In this document: in pieces, positions 12,001 through 19,506 of the stretch
Layout of the letters: every line of letters begins with the position of its first letter
Numbering within the stretch: position 1 is the first letter of the stretch
Source: Ichthyosporea sp. XGB-2017a
Taxonomy: Eukaryota; Opisthokonta; Ichthyosporea
Length of the DNA stretch: 64,000 nt
Assembly: GCA_002811675.1 (NCBI GenBank)
Contig: PDIM01010373.1
Coordinates: 13,546 to 77,545, forward strand
Direction of reading: 5' to 3'
Notes under the pieces: generated by a model
Databases searched by the model: none
Seen by the model: only the letters and a program-made list of their open reading frames with translations
Told to the model about the DNA's origin: nothing
Position numbers and translations under genes: made by a program

Positions 12001-12572
12001 TAATCAAAATTTGCTGCCTATTACCCAGAACAGGGAGTGAGGTTAGCAAAATGTTCGAAGATAAAGCCGGCGTCTTGGTCAATGAGATGGGTAGTGATTC
12101 CTCTCCCTCCTCCTACAGCTTGGCTTTGTTTGAAAAGGTTTTTTACGCCTTCATAACCTCTTCCTCGATTACGCCAATGGAAACATGCGTTGAATTATTA
12201 ATAACAGAACTCTCCCGAACTTTTCGGTACGTTGAAGGATACAAAGATGGTGAAAGTAATAATTTATTTGCTCAAGAGTGTGCTGGATTCCCCTGGAGGA
12301 CGCCCTTTAATGTTTGTAAAAAGTACCTCGCTATGTTTTGCAGACACGAAAACACAGACCAGGTGATAATGGTATACGAACGAGTGTATCACCATATAGT
12401 CACCATGGTCAATGACATAACTTCTAAAAATATGCAGAGTCAGGACGAAGCAAAGATACATATTTTTTTGCTCCTGCAAATACTCGATACCGTGGCACAA
12501 TCGATAATGGAACAAAAGAGATTGACAAATTCCGCACACGTTGAAGAGTTAAAAAGGCAATTTAGGGCTTGA
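6078..12572 (+). CDS. THADA: THADA/Trm732 family (DUF2428) tRNA-methylation cofactor
   Basis: Yeast Trm732 is the partner of the methyltransferase Trm7 (FTSJ1 in animals) for 2'-O-methylation of tRNA position 32; animal THADA also has roles in thermogenesis and calcium handling. The frame is 2164 aa from ATG 6078 with no intron. It is a helical-repeat protein throughout. Its signature lies at about residues 1325-1500: RRGAGLGHAVHALL, RVHNLNILRRLFRD and AANLLFSVLINRVFG, matching the DUF2428 core. Human THADA is 1953 aa and yeast Trm732 is shorter. An ATG at 5988 would add 30 hydrophobic residues; I judge that part 5' UTR because it is T-rich and would put a membrane anchor on a soluble protein. 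Its 3' end converges on DENND5, 60 bp away. Confidence 0.88.
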   Translation: MSLVSEDTEGNFVEGCRDRDAASSFPTEKLTHELSRVLDSLREPRAGVEYNQDGSVKIVKESDHFQKEGVGAIDKEDAKWKKRRVLLRQLFGVILNGDQQSQVTVLLGKLKKELQAGRKKKGECFAGILLGTEEVDELGLKGLIEVYKDQRCDVAWRRIINSIMSLFEQRRVLNTLKNGLHDWLTHQGIEQGDIYRSMGDSANMDQEEFERKIEEKQCKVRVLKGLLDNFETGAIFILEHSLEWLDVLNTTFSDCLNGITRISQEDFRKRDPLQSLITSCLQALNKCLSVLKVQLRDALLVDSKQSKALCAKFVHICDICLEVFVASDGDGRDVPSFNEGLYNLMAMVLCNTCLVFSLSPCCVELFLKVKLGFPKALFTEGNGFCDCMLLKKLNMSKGGEVLDFSKSSQRTKVVLIHALLAVIGSEILFIGVPRKTVSPSSDLERAWSSGFFFGYLLDQLCCVCTNIQALYGGTSKRLAVQSIANWVKCCRGFMSGKESTLKRVSRENEGKDRVALEVNQLVNVAIARVGTGTTFFKNVLDLIFLNWSSVVPNVGNDVRMLFKELISLYSGGSFQRNAEDTCPREIHDLVKLIDSKAEAKVLLQCYSVVLTEVGFDKAEKFNLDILTFTSKGVLLIPEAVKPACTLLISCAKMLRKKCRKDYELQKDCVGTLCSFDDYFFQEWCRIWYKDVSWAMVYGEEANSVSGSSNLLVETLLSKLFTLDHILACNLLVKLLSSRDDEVSRDGNCLKARIEVLSSFNSIRNLYIFGDCPVASLKENNNFIGQARLLVSRGCMDEDPSVRLRALSMVCTGFKSSDVVSEGEISIIKAVITFALLKQSAESFDGLDKIVRNGITRIKNRVAVTVRDLKKRPDDSLTMFEQTRCIDFFLWTCNTCTSYLQLAHMGCARQFASTALEAVYSCGNELENDVQQAVIFARDSSEKDALRKLNSLWSSCAWDTFVERLDDGEPSIKSRVFKILCLPGWKSSIDETKMKKLLVLVRESVRSVKITDHETACISASLLCMHFDLNAEQNTVLSHFQTLAIDLQSIIEVPLYSGEEAIVCSRYLFLAAVCVEALKVEVECSSRDILGASKNHPVHGSLLLVNHLMKSILKELPKIFTCQEECDSIMSQVGTVFKTTLPIVLRSSEIAMVVVSNESPEGFVPGINDKVVVKYSDAQAVLYLCWHTIERSARFLNLICEFNQTFCKGMAGKRLMETDCVELIGCILIFFLTKARHIGATECCASELEEYCKVYYGTEQWKSWVGEPLIAKVFLESLVVSHFSDFQERLDSLGITSYHSSEDFVLAPQSWLDSIVKVLKSSDYTSVSFTRRGAGLGHAVHALLLGSRYLKSEGVYEKCISEVFHSLLTTHIKKVDGKQKEGLLNTSRVHNLNILRRLFRDNTISDHGASFLESGMIFCVHSLQSADWYERNAANLLFSVLINRVFGSDAGLAVKRKVFCLSLRQFLADYPVLCEELISILHDIAFKRACADSVGYFILVLLNKLGYGDAVVEPTYCVFVERLTAVLGMFCSSPIMGCRKLSSSIKSSLEQSMPVESNCSSNSVCEYLISMLSTGKQSNNSVDGFLMRAAFVFRKEYSKEKCNFRNVYADHRRTIEKLLLMTSREIGGDSSYRFLLLVDSLLVMEHRTDFAQFSVFSMKSRECEDGERASGFVTMLTEYLINMMTQAGDLCKGAVGVRKHLGQEMAFLLLLKCACIDIQRRREAEVRETFERVWQYLLMEVTSKFETMTFRFHWCRWVCDWYLGTTSNFLVTPAEYSLFCNSNTKFLEPFEAHSYLNNSCQNWSENEVDKIWSLLRDMKQDLLVNPLLKKAYCASLCCVLQMTDSLKEDNLKSFLGDSLAILERDCMGGIQRNESMYPQFLVCGRAIRAHILNGWELDVELVEMLLDIGFNEVAKVEPDSHGCSFIAFSVLEWCEHIFEPNSESGRLLWKLKAKILLLICRVYLSYEGGRWFHEKLIKICCLLPRTGSEVSKMFEDKAGVLVNEMGSDSSPSSYSLALFEKVFYAFITSSSITPMETCVELLITELSRTFRYVEGYKDGESNNLFAQECAGFPWRTPFNVCKKYLAMFCRHENTDQVIMVYERVYHHIVTMVNDITSKNMQSQDEAKIHIFLLLQILDTVAQSIMEQKRLTNSAHVEELKRQFRA

Positions 12573-12632
12573 ATTTGTCCTCCCTACCTCCAAGGCTCTT
12601 GCCTGCAAGAGGTAGTTTAACTTGGTGTTTAA

Positions 12633-15600
12633 TTATATTCCAATTTGAGTTGGATAATCGCCAACATGCTCCAGGCAGCCCATAATGAAATTCACTTTTC
12701 GTGGAGTTCTTACAAATGCAGAGCTATCATAAAATTTCTTCAACGATGTATTTTCTGTCAAAAACTTAAACCAAAGGTGGAGCATACCTAAATTGCACGC
12801 CATAGCTACCAGAGCTCTAAACTTCATTTGAACCACAGCATAGTGAGCATTGCTTACCCTTTCTACAGCCTTTTTAAACAAATCAAGAGGGGGCAATGTC
12901 CTAGCATTCCGCCAATCAACAAATACATTATCCGGTAGCGGTGCACCACCACACTTTGACGCTACCGATTCAACCATATCCCACGGCGTGTTCTTTGAGC
13001 CAAAAAGATTGGATGCTTTAAAGCCAAATCTAAATAAATCATGAAAACACAAGGCCAGGTCCTCCTCAACAACATCATCCACAGATACTGTTGTAGTGAC
13101 ACCTGCTTCTTTGTCCTTGGACGCCTGAATCAGCGTATTCACAGAACTCGCAATATCACGAATAACTTCTTCTTCCGTTCTCTTTTTCTTTTTCGATTTA
13201 CCTGCCATTGACAGTCCAGCCCCCGATGCCACAGCTGCCGATGAAGTGCCAACGACGGGGCTCGAAGGAAGGGACGAATGAGGCGATGCTGTTGCCAATG
13301 TGCTTCCACCCATAGTTGGTGTACCTGGGTTAATCGCAGAGGAGCGGGACACATCGTGCGAGGATCGAATACTCGATGTTCTACTAAGGGAGCTCGTTGC
13401 TTCCGGAGTGATGTACTTTCCACTCAAACTTCGCAAAATTTCCCCATCCCCTTCATCCTTTGCCAACCATTTGTTGCACGCAAATTCATAACTCATTTCA
13501 TTCTTGAGATTTGTAACCAATATCCGTATGAGAAACCACCCCGGTTTTAGGCCAGAGTTGTCATGACCAACCTTAATTGTGTGCAAGTCCCCCAGATTGC
13601 TGCACTGCAAAGAAAATATATCCTCTTTTCCTGAAGACAAAGAGCATTTGAAGTTTTTCTTCAAATCTAGGGTTGGCGAAGTCCCATTATCACCAGTAAT
13701 TGACAAGAAAACATTTGCACTTGTCCCCATGTTAAACCCATCTCCTGTAAACACATTTACCCTGTACATTGTCCCCGCTTTACCAAAACTTCTTGTGTAG
13801 CACTTGATGTCTACCGCTGCAAGCGACAGCAATTGAAACATAAGTTGTTCACGATACTCATCATCCCTCATGAACGCGTAGTCTTGGTACCAAGCCTGCA
13901 GCAAATGTTCCTGCGCATATAGTTCCTGAAAACACTTTGCTAGGGTTTTGTTTTCAATGCAGTATTTCAGAAACGCCCTCGATTTTGACACATCGGCCTT
14001 CAGTTCTTTGTTGCCTTCAATTTCTTCAATTCTTTCATACGCTGTCGAGTCCTCATCCAAATCGCCCAGACGAAGCAAATGCCATAGCGCCGATGTCCCC
14101 TTCTTTACCTTCAAACCATGGCCAAAGATCCTTTCTACAATTTCGCAAAGCTGATTAACTACCACATCTTCTTGATGATGAGAGCTATCGACCACACCGA
14201 TATCACCATGACCAAGTTCAAATGCCGCCTCTCTTCCAATGTTCATCAAAACAAGCTTTTTACACTTGGCCGTAGCATCTTTAAGAAGGATAGTAGCAAA
14301 CTCTTTCTGGGCTTCCGATACATTCGATCCCTGAAGTTGGAGCTTGACCCATTGTTTTTTGGATACTGGCGGCTTTGCACCTTCACTCACATCCACTTTG
14401 TCTGGAAAAAGCTCATCCACTAAGCTTGGAAACACCGGGTACTCTCGCTCAGCTCTTGTATCGGGGTGGGTTGGAAGAATATGTGGCTCTGGCGATACAA
14501 ATTCCGTCAGTTTTTGTTTGTTACTTGCTCTTGGAGGCCCTTCATCTCCTTTCAATTCAGCAATCAGTCGCTCAAAATAGTTAATCTGGGGTTGCTCTTC
14601 CTCAAATGTATTTGTCAGCTTTTCGTCTATAAACTTAGCAAAGCTCTGCGATTCTAAGAATAACGACAAGAATGACATGCACTCAGGTGGGTGCTCTGAC
14701 AGAAACCCTACTTTATCAAACAGGTCAGCTTCATCCCCATCCTTATAGTTTTCCCAATCCTCGGCACTTGGAAACCTCACATAATTTTCATAATTCTGCA
14801 TAAGCTTCACAAAGAAATCCAAGAAGACAACTCGCATTCTAGCTGTAATAGATTTTGGTGGACCACCCTTCTTTGCTTCATGGCGATGCCTTCGAATAGC
14901 CCTCGTCATGTTCGATGCAAGTTCTTCCTCATAAGGCAGTTTCAACAGATCTTCAGCGGCAGTCAATTCATCGTTATCAAGGTCAACTACAATTATCTCA
15001 GGAGGCAAAGAATCAACTTCCAATTTCTCCTTGTGTATACCAATCATGAGCGGCATTGGGGCCTGAAGAATATGCATTATTTGATCCGGAAGGATTGGAA
15101 TATACACATGGGCCCAACTGAAGGGGAAAGCAAAAGCAGTTAGAATCTCGCATGCAAGAGTCAATGCACTGATATCCGAAGAACAAAACAAAATTTGCTT
15201 TTCTAACATCACACAGCTCAGCAGTTTTAAAATAGTTTCTGGGGATATCATACCCAGTAATCGATCAAAACTAAAATGAAGCAATGGCAATCCCTCTTTT
15301 TCTGGGCGTTTAGCAACCATCACAGTTTCCCCAATTACAAATCTAACACTTTTCCCAGGGGAGGGTAAAGGAACTTCATAAAGGAGATTGTATACAAACG
15401 ACTCGATGGGCATAGTTGGGCGGGACCTCGATATGATATAAAGCTCCCTCAGATACCGCTCATAAACTCGAACATATGGAAATTTGGATACAAGGCAAAT
15501 AGCTTTCGGTGCATAAATATTTTGATTTTCCAAATCAATTAAGCTATACGGCCTCTGCTTCCCTGGATTCCCAGCCATCTCACACATAAACATATCCTGC

Positions 15601-16022
15601 AGCATTTTCATTGCAAATATAACATTCGGATCTTGTACCTCTTCATAAACAATAAGTACAGCCCCATACACACGGTCCCCATTTTCCCTTGTCATGACAA
15701 ACGTGTGAAAAGAAGGTTCTGTTCCGTCATCTTCTTTTCTAAATAAAACCCCCTTTGGAAAGCAAAAGAGCACTACATCCCGTGCGTCCACTGGATTCCA
15801 AGAAACATGCTTTGGATACTGGCCAAACAGAGTTGGCATATAGGGCCTGCGAAGAGGCTCCTTCACAGCCGTATCGTTGCTCCCTTCCCCACTCTTGGTG
15901 CTGGAAGGCATCTCATTGAACCCTTCCTCCCCACTGAACCCGCATAGGATCAGATAATCGGCAAGGTACCGCCCACTCAAGGTGGTTTCCTTTGGTGCTT
16001 CCTTTTTGACCCTTGAAGCCAT
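12633..16022 (-). CDS. DENND5: DENND5-like Rab GEF (DENN-RUN-PLAT-RUN)
   Basis: DENND5A/B are guanine-nucleotide exchange factors and effectors for Rab GTPases (Rab39, Rab6) in endosome-Golgi traffic. From ATG 16022 the protein has 1129 aa: an N-terminal ADYLILCGF opening of uDENN, cDENN at about 175-325 (SKFPYVRVYERYL, HFSFDRLLGMISPETIL, FPFSWAHVYIPILP), dDENN around 440-500, a RUN domain at about 575-725, a PLAT/LH2 beta-sandwich at about 740-860 (YRVNVFTGDGFNMGTSANVF), a serine-rich linker with a KKKKR cluster, and a second RUN domain at about 955-1125. This order is specific to DENND5. An upstream in-frame start at 16115 would add 31 unconserved residues. No intron is visible across 3.4 kb. 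Confidence 0.87.
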   Translation of the reverse strand: MASRVKKEAPKETTLSGRYLADYLILCGFSGEEGFNEMPSSTKSGEGSNDTAVKEPLRRPYMPTLFGQYPKHVSWNPVDARDVVLFCFPKGVLFRKEDDGTEPSFHTFVMTRENGDRVYGAVLIVYEEVQDPNVIFAMKMLQDMFMCEMAGNPGKQRPYSLIDLENQNIYAPKAICLVSKFPYVRVYERYLRELYIISRSRPTMPIESFVYNLLYEVPLPSPGKSVRFVIGETVMVAKRPEKEGLPLLHFSFDRLLGMISPETILKLLSCVMLEKQILFCSSDISALTLACEILTAFAFPFSWAHVYIPILPDQIMHILQAPMPLMIGIHKEKLEVDSLPPEIIVVDLDNDELTAAEDLLKLPYEEELASNMTRAIRRHRHEAKKGGPPKSITARMRVVFLDFFVKLMQNYENYVRFPSAEDWENYKDGDEADLFDKVGFLSEHPPECMSFLSLFLESQSFAKFIDEKLTNTFEEEQPQINYFERLIAELKGDEGPPRASNKQKLTEFVSPEPHILPTHPDTRAEREYPVFPSLVDELFPDKVDVSEGAKPPVSKKQWVKLQLQGSNVSEAQKEFATILLKDATAKCKKLVLMNIGREAAFELGHGDIGVVDSSHHQEDVVVNQLCEIVERIFGHGLKVKKGTSALWHLLRLGDLDEDSTAYERIEEIEGNKELKADVSKSRAFLKYCIENKTLAKCFQELYAQEHLLQAWYQDYAFMRDDEYREQLMFQLLSLAAVDIKCYTRSFGKAGTMYRVNVFTGDGFNMGTSANVFLSITGDNGTSPTLDLKKNFKCSLSSGKEDIFSLQCSNLGDLHTIKVGHDNSGLKPGWFLIRILVTNLKNEMSYEFACNKWLAKDEGDGEILRSLSGKYITPEATSSLSRTSSIRSSHDVSRSSAINPGTPTMGGSTLATASPHSSLPSSPVVGTSSAAVASGAGLSMAGKSKKKKRTEEEVIRDIASSVNTLIQASKDKEAGVTTTVSVDDVVEEDLALCFHDLFRFGFKASNLFGSKNTPWDMVESVASKCGGAPLPDNVFVDWRNARTLPPLDLFKKAVERVSNAHYAVVQMKFRALVAMACNLGMLHLWFKFLTENTSLKKFYDSSAFVRTPRKVNFIMGCLEHVGDYPTQIGI

Positions 16023-16680
16023 AATACCGGTACACAGATCCTCTTTTTTCGGTTTTTCTTTGTTTTTAACCCCCTCTTCTTCTAAAAGCTGATAATAAAG
16101 AAAAGCAATACACAATACTGTCTAGAAGAGATAGATAAAGAGAGAGAGAGACTGAGAGAGAAAGGGATTGAAAGTGACAGAGACTGAGACAAAAGAAAAA
16201 GAAGCAAAAGAACGACCAGGTGTGTATCGACACGTCGCTCAAATCCCAATGAAACTAATCAGCTCTGGTAGGTTATTAAAACTGGTAATTTAACATCAGA
16301 GTATCAGAGGCAAACTCTCTCACACACATGCACACAAAAAAAAAGGGAATCTAAGACACTAATCCAACTTCACAGTTCAATAAGTTAAGTATAAAATCAA
16401 AAGAAACAAAAATAAAACATTCAAATAAACAGAAATAAAAAATAATAAAAAAAGAAACGCAAAGTTTAAAAATTATAAGAAAGAAAGAAAGAAAATTGAA
16501 AGAAAACCCCTGAAGAAAACGTAATGGGACTGGGACTGGGAGACCGTTGGAACTCCCATATTTATTTTTGTATGGAGGCTTTATAGTAAAAAATCCCTCC
16601 CACACGGAACTGAAAGTAATAGGTGGATAGAGGACTAGAGTGTATGACTGTCATGTGTACCCCTAATTGTGTGGTATACG
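16023..16680. other. Intergenic region upstream of DENND5
   Basis: This holds the 5' flank of the minus-strand DENND5 gene. It contains GA-type microsatellites (about 16133-16175) and an AAAG run near 16482-16495. No gene or RNA was recognised. Confidence 0.5.
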
Positions 16681-16850
16681 AGAAGAAGGGGAGGAGGAGG
16701 AGAAGAAGGAGGAAGAGGAAGAGGAGGAAGAGGAAGAGGAAAAGGAAGAAGAAGAGAAAGAAGAAGAGGAAGAAGATCAGGAGGAGAAATCAGGAGGAGA
16801 AATCAGGAGGGGAAATCAGGAGGGGAAATCAGGAGGACTAGAACCCAGGA
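16681..16850 (+). repeat. Purine tract with a 13-bp tandem repeat
   Basis: About 170 bp are almost pure A/G on the plus strand. From 16776 to about 16838 a 13-bp unit (atcaggaggagaa and variants with gggg) is repeated nearly five times. The tract ends about 70 bp before the start codon of the AIG2-like gene. It encodes nothing convincing: the long frames through it are low-complexity E/K/R runs. Confidence 0.85.
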
Positions 16851-16921
16851 GGAGGACTACTGACCTTGGCTGGAGTCTTGTTTTGTTTTGGTTTTCGTGT
16901 TGTTTTATTTAAAGGCAGAAT

Positions 16922-17566
16922 ATGTTGATGTTTGTGTATGGGACGCTGCAGAGTCCAGATGTGGTAGAGGCATTGTTGAAGCGGATTCCTGTGACCGAGA
17001 AAGGGAGATTGGCCACGCGTGTGGAGGGAGGTGGAAAGGACTATGCTCGATTTAAAGTTTGTGGTCAGCTCTTCCCGGGGGTGATTGCAATTGAGGACTT
17101 GCCTGCTGATGTAGCGCAAAGCCTTAGGAATGAGCAAAAGTGTGTAAATGGGCTCCTTTTGGAAGCGGAAGGAGATGAGCTGGAACTTCTTGATTGGTAT
17201 GAAGACGAGGTGAGTTGTGACTTTCATTTGTGCTTCTTCAGAATAGACGTGTTGAATGGCTAATTTTTTCATTATATGCTACAGGACTATCAAAGGACCT
17301 CAGTGGTTGTTGTAAAGGATAATGGTGAGATGGTCGAGGCGCAGTGCTACATATGGCGGCATTTCTATGCGCAAAATGTTTCTGGATCTATTCCTTTTGA
17401 AGACGAATATTCCGCGACGCCAGTGAAAGAGAGGCAGGAATCCCAGCATTTGCTGGAAGGCCAGTGGGATTATGAAATCTTTTGTTCCCATCCACGGTTC
17501 AAGGATTATGTGGAAAATAGTCGAAGATATGGGGACGAATTCAGAGTTCAAAAAGCCCAATCATAA
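16922..17566 (+). CDS. AIG2/gamma-glutamylcyclotransferase-like protein
   Basis: Members of this fold cyclise gamma-glutamyl groups to 5-oxoproline (GGCT, GGACT) or have unknown roles (plant AIG2). The N-terminal FVYGTLQSPDVV is the substrate-binding YGSL-type loop. LELLDWYEDEDY carries the conserved acidic residue at the D-x-(F/Y)-E-(D/G) position, followed by the R-T-V-V-V-V strand. The match needs splicing: exon 1 16922-17209, intron 17210-17284 (75 nt, GTGAGT...CTACAG), exon 2 17285-17566, giving 189 aa. The join recreates the uninterrupted YEDEDYQR motif. The order of blocks fits AIG2-type better than classical GGCT. The substrate cannot be told from sequence. Its 3' end points at LCL2. 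Confidence 0.82.
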
Positions 17567-18166
17567 AAAGTGTTGGTGACTTCGTCCTTTTTGAAGCAAA
17601 AGCGAAAAAAGAAAGATGCGAGAGAGGATTAATTTTATATGCCTGTTAGATCTTATCTCCATCAAAGCGAAGGCCAATGAAAATCCCCGCACAGCAATGG
17701 CCTGCTTACATACACATACTCTGTGTGCTCGTCTTCAAATCCAATACTTTGCTTAGTACTCATGAAAGCGGGCGTCTCGTTTTTTTAAGATTCACATTTC
17801 TGCGAGTATTGTTTTCTGATTTCAATAATCTACAGTTTATTTTCTATCACAAAAATAAAATTTGATTTATTTAATTCCACCCAACAGCTACTGATACTGC
17901 TCTTCTCTTCGATTTCTACCTTTCTTTGACCACTCAATCCACTACCTGCCCACCCCCCCTCCCACTCCCTCTTCCCTTCCACCGCGACTCACCTTCGCCG
18001 TCCCCTTTCTCACCCTTAAAGGAGTCAAATCCATTCATAGTGCCAAAAAAGGTTCCAATGTGCAACAATTTCAAAATTCCGTGCCCCAGCCCCCAAAGTC
18101 CCCTCCCCAAAAGACTCTATTACCTAATGCCACTTCTTAATTTTCAAATCCTCACTAAGAATGAAA
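17567..18166. other. Intergenic region between convergent genes
   Basis: About 600 bp lie between the 3' ends of the AIG2-like and LCL2-like genes. They include a C-rich patch at 17940-18010. Nothing recognisable was found. Confidence 0.5.
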
Positions 18167-18642
18167 TTAGTTTAGCAAGACTCCAGAATATAAATCACAT
18201 TCCACTTTGGTGCTCAAGCATGCATACCAATCTCCTAAAATGCATTTTTTGGATATGGAATCTTTGCAAGGGCATTCAAAGGGATCCTTCACACATGTTT
18301 TCCCATTAGAGCATAAATAACAATCTACAAAAGAAAAGCAAAAAGAAAAGGAAACAAAGAAACTGTAAATAACATATTCCCTACACAACTTTTAAAACAA
18401 AAAAAAAGAGAGCTACAAACAGACAAGATCATGCACATACCAAAATCAATGGGCTTCTCGGGGGCTTTAGCTTGATTATTTCCTTCTGCTCCCCCTCCTT
18501 GTTGCTGAAAGAAACTCTCAAAGAAAGCATCTGACCCCACCACACAGACAGAAAGAACAAGGACACTCACAAACACACACACAACAACAAAAGACTTTCG
18601 CGGAGATCCGCTCCCTCTGGTTTTCGAATCCTTCAACATCAT
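18167..18642 (-). CDS. LCL2-like small secreted cysteine-rich protein
   Basis: The spliced product has 119 aa: exon 1 18642-18441, intron 18440-18325 (116 nt, GTATGT...TTGTAG), exon 2 18324-18167, with an aspartate codon split across the join. It has a basic N-terminus and a hydrophobic signal segment (VVVCVFVSVLVLSVCVV), then FFESFFQQQGGG and, across the join, IDFDCYLCSNGKTCV-DPFECPC. That pattern (aromatic/Gln-rich start, then C-x2-C-x5-C-x6-C-x-C) resembles fungal Long Chronological Lifespan protein 2, a secretory-pathway protein of about 120 aa and unclear role linked to ER-associated degradation. The family call rests on the cysteine pattern, length and signal peptide, so it is moderate. 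The C-terminus could extend through another exon. Confidence 0.6.
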
Positions 18643-19506
18643 TTTTCAATCAAACAAAATCAACTCAAAACCAAACCAAATCAATTCTAAAAAAACCACT
18701 TATAAAAAAATATAAAATAAAAACATAAAAAAAACAAACACAAAAACAAAAAAGCGGCTGGCAAGTGGCACAGCTGTGATGACGTTTGTAGTTTTCCTTT
18801 TTTATTATTTCATCACCTCTTGTTTTTTCTGTATTTTTCCTCTTGTTTTTCTCGCTTTCGCGAAGCAATGCATTTAAGTCAAACATGGAAAATCTCTTTC
18901 TTTCATTTTAAGTTAGACACCATCTTTTTTCAGTTTGAACGCCCATTTCATGAAAAGTGCAATCTTACATAGCAGTTGCGCTGTGTGCAACCTTTATTTT
19001 CCACACAACACAGGCCCAACGGAAGGTTATAATGGTCCCCACTTGGAACTCTATATCCGGGAGGGTAGAACAGAGAAGTCAAGTAGCATTTAAAAAGAGA
19101 TAATATATACATATGGCTTTAAAAGAGAAAGAGGAAGGTGAATTAAGACGACGTAACTAAACATGTGGCAGCTCCATCGCAGCCCGTTTTACCAATGAGT
19201 GTGCGTCTGTTCAACAGTTTAACAACAGTGGTCGAAGAATTTACAAATACAAGTGGGAAAATAATCAGTGGAATCAAGTGTTGGAAATTTCACTACTGAG
19301 TAGTGACAGAGCTAATTGGCCAGGAATAAGTTAAATTAAATTAAATATAAAAGCATTTGGAGTGTAGGCGTAAAAAATCATGACTGTGACAAAGACAAGT
19401 TTTCTTAAGAGGGAGAATTTGGCAACTAATACTACTGCTAAGTTCATACAAGCGCAGAAGCCAATTCAATGATATACAGCGCACTTTCTTGGTACCAATA
19501 TCCGCT
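18643..19506. other. Intergenic region between LCL2-like and PNUTS genes
   Basis: About 860 bp hold the promoter side of the LCL2-like gene and the 3' flank of PNUTS. They are AT-rich with oligo(A). No gene was recognised. Confidence 0.5.

Noticed and set aside
16623-16912. Three overlapping E/K/R-rich frames
   Set aside because: They are translations of the purine tract and tandem repeat in different frames, not genes.
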